Of a stretch of DNA of 64,000 nucleotides, positions 59,035-64,000 are shown in pieces. The notes beneath the pieces were generated by a model, which ran no database searches, was not told the origin of the DNA, and saw only the letters and a program-made list of their open reading frames with translations. Location: assembly GCA_030432295.1 (NCBI GenBank), contig JAUIHI010000025.1, positions 1-64,000 on the forward strand, given 5' to 3'. A program made the translations under genes and the position numbers. Source of the DNA: Anaerolineae bacterium. Its GTDB lineage: Bacteria > Chloroflexota > Anaerolineae > Caldilineales > Caldilineaceae. Each line of letters starts with the position of its first letter. The first letter of the stretch is position 1.

Positions 59035-59168
59035 TCTCTCGTACCCATCGCTCCGCGTGGGTGCAATCTTCTGGGCGCTCTGCGTCCGTGTGTGGCATTG
59101 GCGGGCAGATACTGTCAGGGACGCGGAGCGTCCGCTTGGCGTGCCCACGCGGGAGCGATGGGCACGAG
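59035..59168. repeat. REP palindromes upstream of the RAYT gene
   Basis: Two units: 59040-59087 and, inverted, 59118-59166, each pairing 'cgtgcccatcgctccgcgtg'-type hairpins with 'ggacgcggagcgtcc' or its variant. They match the units at 58295-58485 in mirrored order. Confidence 0.85.
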
Positions 59169-59366
59169 TGTATCCGGTTCCAGCCCGACCAACACATCGG
59201 CCCGCGTCGCCTGCTCCCCGGTGAGCAACTGCACCTGCTCCTTGGGATAGGCGCAGCGCTCCTCGTCGGTGAGGATAGCGTTCAATTCCACCGCGTCGTC
59301 GATGGTGTTGGCCAGGTCGGCTCCTACGCCGACCAGCAGGGCGTGTCCTTGTGTGAATGTACTCAT
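59169..59366 (-). pseudogene. Partial duplicate of the caspase gene 5' end
   Basis: From 59366 the frame gives 'MSTFTQGHALLVGVGADLAN' through 'VQLLTGEQATRADVLVGLE', about 62 residues almost identical to the first 62 of the caspase at 58284. It then runs into REP sequence ('PDTLVPIAPAWARQ') and ends at 59115. It lacks both catalytic residues. The two copies also share the 'gtgaatgtactcatc' start region and upstream bases at DNA level. It is probably the stump left when the RAYT/REP unit landed in or beside a duplicated caspase gene. Confidence 0.8.
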
Positions 59367-59446
59367 CTGTTTCTCCTTTCATGCCTTTCTCTCTTGAATC
59401 CGATTGCCGATTTGTCTATATGCCCTCGGTCTCAGTTGGACTTGCT

Positions 59447-62414
59447 TCACCGGCTGACTGAGGGCAAGTAAAGAGTACTTTGTCCGTCTACAGGTATACT
59501 CCGAATGTTGTCTGCTGAGTACTGTTCCCAATTTCCCGCATTGTCCTGCGCTCTGGTTCGGAACGAGTAGATGTGGCCCGGTTCTGCCTGATAGATCGCC
59601 TGAGTTTGGGATGCCTCGATCATCCAATCCATCCATAAACCAGCATCGATCCTAACTTGCACATCGTATCCTTGAATTCCAGACACATCATCGCTGCCAG
59701 ACCATTGAACGCGAATTGGCCTCTCGGCGCTGCGCATCTGAGCTAGTTCAAGCCCCGTGATCTCCGAATATGGTGCATTGACATCCAGGATAATGTCATC
59801 CTGAAAGGTGCTGGATGTGGTGCCGATGGTGTTGCGGAAACGGACATAGACCGTGCGGGGGATGATGTTATTGCCGGATGAGGTGATTTGCCAGTTCTTG
59901 TAGAGACTATAGGGTTCCCACTCTGTACCAGCAAAGCCCCCATCATTGCTGACCTGCATTTCGGCTGTGCCAGCTTGCGCCGGGACACTCAATTGAACAC
60001 CGGTCGTGTTTGTCCAGAGGTCGCCTTGATTGATGGAGAGGCCGTTGTCAATACCGGCGCTGCTGTCCAGAGCAATAGTATCCGTATAAGCAATTGAGAC
60101 ATTGCCCGCCCGGTCACGGAATTGTACATAGACAGTTTTTAATAAGCCGTCAGCGGCTGACAAGAGGTGGGAAGGGGATTGCACAAAGTTGAACCACTCG
60201 CCATAGTCTACGCCGGTGTTGCTCGCCCGGAAACTAGCGACGCCAGACGAATTATCGGTAGCCGACAGAGCAAGGATTGCAGTACGACTTGTCGAGTAAA
60301 GTGCACCGGTCTGCGTAGTCTTTCCCAGATTGATTACGACCGACCCAACGGGTGGGATGCTATCCGGCGTCGCTGTGGGTGTTGGTGTTGCTGTGGATGT
60401 CGGGGTGGTTGGCACGGTAGGTGTGGAGGTGGGCACATCCGACGGCAACCGAAAGGCATAGAGATAGCCGTCGCTGCTCCCGACAACCAGCGTGCCCCTG
60501 GCCACTGCCGGGAAGCTTCTGACGTAGTAGTCTGTCTCGTAACTCCACAACTCCACCCCGTTTGAGGCATCCAATGCATGGATTTTGTTGTCATCGGCGC
60601 CGATATACAGCACACCGCCAGCAGCAGCAATCGAAGATTCGATTCTAGCCCCTAGTGATTTCTTCCAGCGTAGTTCGCCAGTGAGCAGGTCTAAAGCAAA
60701 AATATCCCCTTCGCCGATGTCATGCATAAATACTTTACCATCGGCGACCACCGGCGCTCCGAAGTATAGCTGCCGGCCAGTGTTGTATTGCCAGAGTATC
60801 TCTCCATCCGTCATACGCAATGACTTAATGCTATGCGTATCCGCCAGGATGACACTGCCACCGTAAACCACAGGGGAAGTGTAACTAAACGATTCAAGCG
60901 TATGGGTCCAAATGACAGCCCCTGTCAGTGCATTGATTGCATATAATGCATCACTTTCATTCTTGGCAAATAGCACGCCATTGGCGATGGCTGCTGTTTG
61001 GTTGAGGAATCTGCTGCCCGTGGTATATCGCCACACCAATCCACCATTACGCCTGTTCAGGGCATAGATTCGTTTGTCAGTCGACAAAACGTAAACCATG
61101 TCGCCATAAATCAAGGGTGCTGAGGTTGACCCGTCAAGCAGACCGGAGAAGGTCCACGCTTGCTGGCCCGTCACTATGTCCACCGCAACAATCGTTTTGC
61201 CAGTGTTATCAATGTAGTAGATGTAATGATCTGCGACAGTCATATTCCAACGAGAGGACCCGAACACAACATCATCCAGTTTCCTTCCAGACTGCAGGTC
61301 AAGAGCGATGATTGAATTGGCTGGATAGAACACAATTCCTTCATTCGAAATCGTTGGAGAAATGATGGCTGACGTATGGTCAGGAATACTGGGCAGAGCT
61401 ACTCTCCAGGCGAGTTGCAGCCCACCGGCTCTCTTGATATTGTCTACAGTGAGCAACTGTTCTGCGCTATTGTTGGCATTGCGGTTCTGCCCCTTGAAAA
61501 CGGTGAGCCATTCGTCTCCATCTTGGATTGGAATTTCGGTTGGGGTCTGGGTTGGAGTAGATGTCGGCGTTATCGTTGGTGTCGGAGTAATCGTGGGTGT
61601 AGGCGTCGCCCTAGGAGTTGGTGTGTCGGTATGCGTCGGCGTGATGGTGGGCGTTTGGGTAGGTGTAACAGTCGGTGTTTCAGTTGGAGTAATTGTTGGT
61701 GTGGGAGTCGGGGTCTTCGTCAGTTGGACTGCCACAGCCGGCACGAACACAGTATCCTTGCTGGTGACGTTTACCGTCACCGACGGCGGAGTGGTACCGC
61801 TCTGACCGGGGGGCAGTTTCACTTGCAGCGTATACTGACCGACTGGCACATCGTTCAGCGTATAGACACCGCTGGCATTTGTGATGGTCGTCCGGGTCAA
61901 CGCCTCGCTGCGGCTGCCGTCGCTGAGGGTCACCTCTGCGCTAGCGACGCCGGATTCGTCCCCGTCCTGGTTTCCGTTGCCGTTCTTATCGTCATAGACC
62001 AGCCCGGTTACTTTCGCCCCGCCTCCGGTGGATGGGGATGTGGGCGTCCCAGTGTTTGTGGGGGTAGTGGTAGGCGTTCGCGTCGGTGTCGCTGTGGATG
62101 TGTCAGTGTTCGTGGGTGTTGGCGTAATCGTCGGCGTAGGTGTTGTCGTTGCGGTAGGCGTTATGGTAGGCGTACTGGTAGATGTCGGTGTTCCAAAAGG
62201 CGTATCTGGGTTTTGTTTGGCTACAAAGATGTCGGGGTCTCCTACACTAACAAGAGTGGTACTGCCAAGTTTGGCTGTACCATAAAAGCTCCCCGTTGTG
62301 TAGATGTTTCTAGCTTCATCCAGCGCGATACCATAAGCGCCGTCACTAGACGCGCCGCCCATGGAAATCGCCCATAGGACATTTCCGTCGCTATCCTGCT
62401 TCACCACAAAGATA
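59447..62414 (-). pseudogene. Large secreted SBBP/beta-propeller protein, C-terminal part, split by an IS
   Basis: This segment carries about 990 residues of a gene continuing at 63589-64000 beyond the IS. Order: the remainder of SBBP propeller repeats ('[19 protein letters not shown]'); Thr/Pro linker; an SdrD-B-like domain ('[20 protein letters not shown]', where Asp/Asn loops bind calcium); a second Thr/Pro linker; a PQQ-type propeller ('GQQAWTFSG', '[20 protein letters not shown]'); another linker; then Ig-like domains with '[18 protein letters not shown]' and the C-terminal '[10 protein letters not shown]', an ending common on exported Chloroflexota proteins. The ATG at 62485 lies inside the IS and is not native. 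Without the upstream part there is no signal peptide, so this half is probably dead. Confidence 0.85.
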
Positions 62415-62538
62415 TAGGACTTACGCAAAACGAGATGATTGACGAATTGACAAAGAGTCAATAGATTATACCTGTAAGGAAACAACGCTGCACATTCGTG
62501 CAGATGGTAGATGTGAAGTCAGTGGCCTCTACTTTTAC

Positions 62539-62544
62539 AGGAGG
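62539..62544 (+). promoter_or_regulatory. Ribosome binding site of the IS transposase
   Basis: 'aggagg' lies nine bases before ATG 62554. An ATG at 62550 is in another frame and does not give the transposase, so 62554 is the start. Confidence 0.8.
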
Positions 62545-62553
62545 ATAGGATGT

Positions 62554-63582
62554 ATGCGACCGCGCACCCAAAATGTCACACGGTTGGATTATTGCCAGTA
62601 TTTGTTGGTGAGCCAAATCAACTATACGCTGACGAATTTTGCTGAACACAGCGAGAAATTCAGTCACGATGCCATCAACCGCTATCTTGCTGGAGAACGA
62701 CTGACACCCAGGCTGGTTTGGGAAAATGTCAAAGAACAAGTGGTCCAATCACCGAAAGGGTATCTGGTTTTTGACGATACAGTGGCGGACAAAAGCCATT
62801 CCCGAATGATTGAGTTGGTCCGCCGCCAGTGGAGCGGCAATGCGCACGGGGTCATCAAAGGGATAGGGATTGTGAACTGCGTCTATGTCAACCCGGAATT
62901 GGACCAGTTTTGGATCATCGACTATCGGATTTATGATCCAGAGGGGGATGGCAAGACAAAACTGGAGCACCTGCGGGATATGTTGCTCCACTCTGTTTAC
63001 CAGAAACAATTGCAGTTCCAGGCTGTTCTGATGGACACTTGGTATGCAACCAAAGAGATCATGCTAACAATTGAAGGGTACGGAAAGGTTTACTACTGCC
63101 CACTCAAGGATAACCGGCAAGTAGATGATTCGGGTAGCTCCCGGCCATACCGTCGGGTAGACTCACTCAGTTGGACAGAAGCAGAAAAGCAGCACGGCAA
63201 GGTCATCAAGATCAAAGGTTTTCCAGGTAACCACAAGGTGAAACTCTTCCGGGTTGTGCTCTCCACCAAGCGCACGGATTATGTCGTGACCAACGACATG
63301 ACGCAAGACGACACGCAGGCCGTACAAGAAGTGTGCGGCTTCCGTTGGAAAGTCGAGCAATTTCACCGGGAAACCAAGCAACTGACTGGTCTGGAAGGTT
63401 GCCAATGCCGTAAAGCTCGCATTGTCCGCAATCATATTGCCTCTTCCATTTTGGTTTGGGTTCGCCTCAAGCAAGTCGCCAATGAAACTAGCCAGACAGT
63501 TTATCGTCTCAAACACGACTTATTATCCGACTACTTGAAGCAGCAGCTCAGATCCCCATCTATCCCTATGACTTTTGCGTAA
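62554..63582 (+). CDS. IS transposase, DDE type (IS701/IS4-like)
   Basis: The 342-residue protein has first catalytic Asp in 'GYLVFDDTVADKSHS', second in 'QAVLMDTWYATKEIM' and Glu in 'WKVEQFHRETKQLTGLEGCQ', the DDE triad with the extended helix region typical of IS4-superfamily enzymes. 'CRKARIVRNHIASSILVWVR' closes the RNase H fold. From memory this group is common in cyanobacteria and Chloroflexota and is often labelled IS701. Start at 62554. The gene is intact and lies in a complete element, so it may be active. Confidence 0.9.
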   Translation: MRPRTQNVTRLDYCQYLLVSQINYTLTNFAEHSEKFSHDAINRYLAGERLTPRLVWENVKEQVVQSPKGYLVFDDTVADKSHSRMIELVRRQWSGNAHGVIKGIGIVNCVYVNPELDQFWIIDYRIYDPEGDGKTKLEHLRDMLLHSVYQKQLQFQAVLMDTWYATKEIMLTIEGYGKVYYCPLKDNRQVDDSGSSRPYRRVDSLSWTEAEKQHGKVIKIKGFPGNHKVKLFRVVLSTKRTDYVVTNDMTQDDTQAVQEVCGFRWKVEQFHRETKQLTGLEGCQCRKARIVRNHIASSILVWVRLKQVANETSQTVYRLKHDLLSDYLKQQLRSPSIPMTFA

Positions 63583-63588
63583 GTCCTA

Positions 63589-64000
63589 AGATATCTATAT
63601 TTCCAGCGGCGTGGAGTGTGATATTGCCAAAGGTGGCCGTTTCCTGGAAAGACCCAGTGGTATAGACGTATCCTGCTCTGTCAATGGCTATACCCTTACC
63701 AACGTCGTTCGATGAACCGCCAAAAGCTTGTGCCCACAAAACATTCCCACCGCTATCTTGTTTAACGACAAAGACATCACCAAGCCCGGCGCTGGTTGAC
63801 GCAGTGGTGCTGAAGGTGGCCGTTCCTTGGAAGAACCCAGTGGTATAGACATTGTGTGCGTCATCTACAGCAATACCATAAACATCATTGAACAGAGAAG
63901 AGCCTCTACCCATATCTCGAGCCCACAAAACATTGCCGTTGCTATCCAGCTTAATAACGAAGATGTCTCGCACGCCACCACTGGTGAGAGTAGTGCTGCC
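63589..64000 (-). pseudogene. Large secreted SBBP-repeat protein, N-terminal-side part (continues past window edge)
   Basis: The frame is open to the window edge and encodes SBBP beta-propeller repeats: 'RDIFVIKLDSNGNVLWARDM', 'DVFVVKQDSGGNVLWAQAFG' and 'GKGIAIDRAGYVYTTGSFQE', each with the 'GNxLWAxxxGG...VYTTG' pattern. It ends 'AAGNIDI' followed by IS sequence. It joins in frame with 62414 after removal of the IS. The start and signal peptide lie right of the window. Together the two parts form one interrupted gene of more than 1,120 codons. Confidence 0.88.

Larger units (their letters stand above)
62415..63588. mobile_element. Complete insertion sequence (1,174 bp) with 16-bp inverted repeats and 5-bp target duplication
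   Basis: Left inverted repeat 'taggacttacgcaaaa' at 62415-62430 and its exact complement at 63573-63588 bound the element. The 5-base target duplication 'agata' sits at 62410-62414 and 63589-63593. One transposase gene fills it. Removing the element and one target copy restores the SBBP reading frame ('[16 protein letters not shown]'). Perfect repeats and duplication indicate recent insertion. Family assignment IS701/IS4-like is from the transposase and is tentative. Confidence 0.93.

Noticed and set aside
58486-59382. 298-residue single protein covering RAYT and caspase stump
   Set aside because: It is a read-through of REP sequence between a caspase fragment in another frame and the RAYT start at 59019.
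61540-61720. CRISPR-like or tandem-repeat DNA
   Set aside because: The repetition is codon-level Thr/Pro linker sequence in frame with the secreted protein, with no constant repeat/spacer spacing.
62415-62485. ATG at 62485 as start of the large propeller protein
   Set aside because: The first 24 or so codons are antisense IS sequence; the native frame continues at 63589.
1-64000. tRNA, rRNA or riboswitch genes
   Set aside because: I recognised none while reading; this is not a substitute for a covariance-model search.

Overview
The window is GC-rich, densely coding DNA from a bacterium. The protein types point to Chloroflexota, probably the Anaerolineae/Caldilineae side: large GT39-like membrane proteins carrying PA14 domains, Thr/Pro-rich linkers on secreted proteins, a C-terminal 'YLP' ending, many sugar-acid enzymes of the enolase superfamily, CHAT and caspase-like proteases, and many dispersed hairpin repeats. 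This assignment is inference from gene content; no rRNA or other marker is present. I recognised no tRNA, rRNA or CRISPR array.

Layout. 1-8 kb: the tail of a transposase runs into a truncated GT39/PA14 gene, followed by two intact paralogues, the second with an added C-terminal beta-propeller. 8-11.5 kb: a hybrid histidine kinase converges on an unusual response regulator. 11.7-22 kb: a sugar-acid uptake and catabolism island with two enolase-superfamily dehydratase-like enzymes, a complete LplB/YtcP-type ABC importer with lipoprotein, an SDR dehydrogenase, a class V PLP enzyme and a large uncharacterised protein. 22-32 kb, mostly minus strand: MenH-like hydrolase, RidA, HpcH-type aldolase, phosphofructokinase, PH-domain protein, frameshifted YaeQ, sugar isomerase, flavoprotein, and a fused class II aldolase/dehydrogenase of the rhamnose/fucose type. 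Together these make 11.7-32 kb look like a carbohydrate catabolism region.

32-45 kb: an AT-rich patch holds an orphan secreted protein, then come two glycosidase-like proteins (one fused to four SH3-like repeats and an M23 peptidase), a P-loop kinase, a PP2C phosphatase, a membrane-anchored linker protein, a CCA-adding enzyme, a CHAT protease and a P1 peptidase. 45-53 kb: a likely toxin/antitoxin pair, a beta-lactamase-family hydrolase, RluD, LspA, a nitrilase homologue without its catalytic cysteine and a DUF402 protein, leading into the histidine genes. 50.8-55.9 kb: hisH, a histidine-phosphatase-family gene, an MBL-fold gene, a hisA-Nudix fusion, hisF, hisI and hisE.

56-64 kb: a caspase-like protease and a coiled-coil partner share a Gly-rich C-terminal motif. 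Next is a REP-associated transposase with flanking REP palindromes beside a partial duplicate of the caspase gene. Last is a very large secreted SBBP/beta-propeller protein gene cut in two by a complete 1,174-bp insertion sequence with 16-bp inverted repeats and a 5-bp target duplication.

Palindromic repeats are spread through the intergenic spaces and often sit on or next to stop codons. The strongest leads are the HisA-Nudix fusion, the glycosidase-SH3-M23 chimera with its PP2C/kinase neighbours, the caspase pair with its RAYT-associated duplication, the inactive-looking nitrilase, and the palindromic element that supplies the stop codons of two convergent genes.
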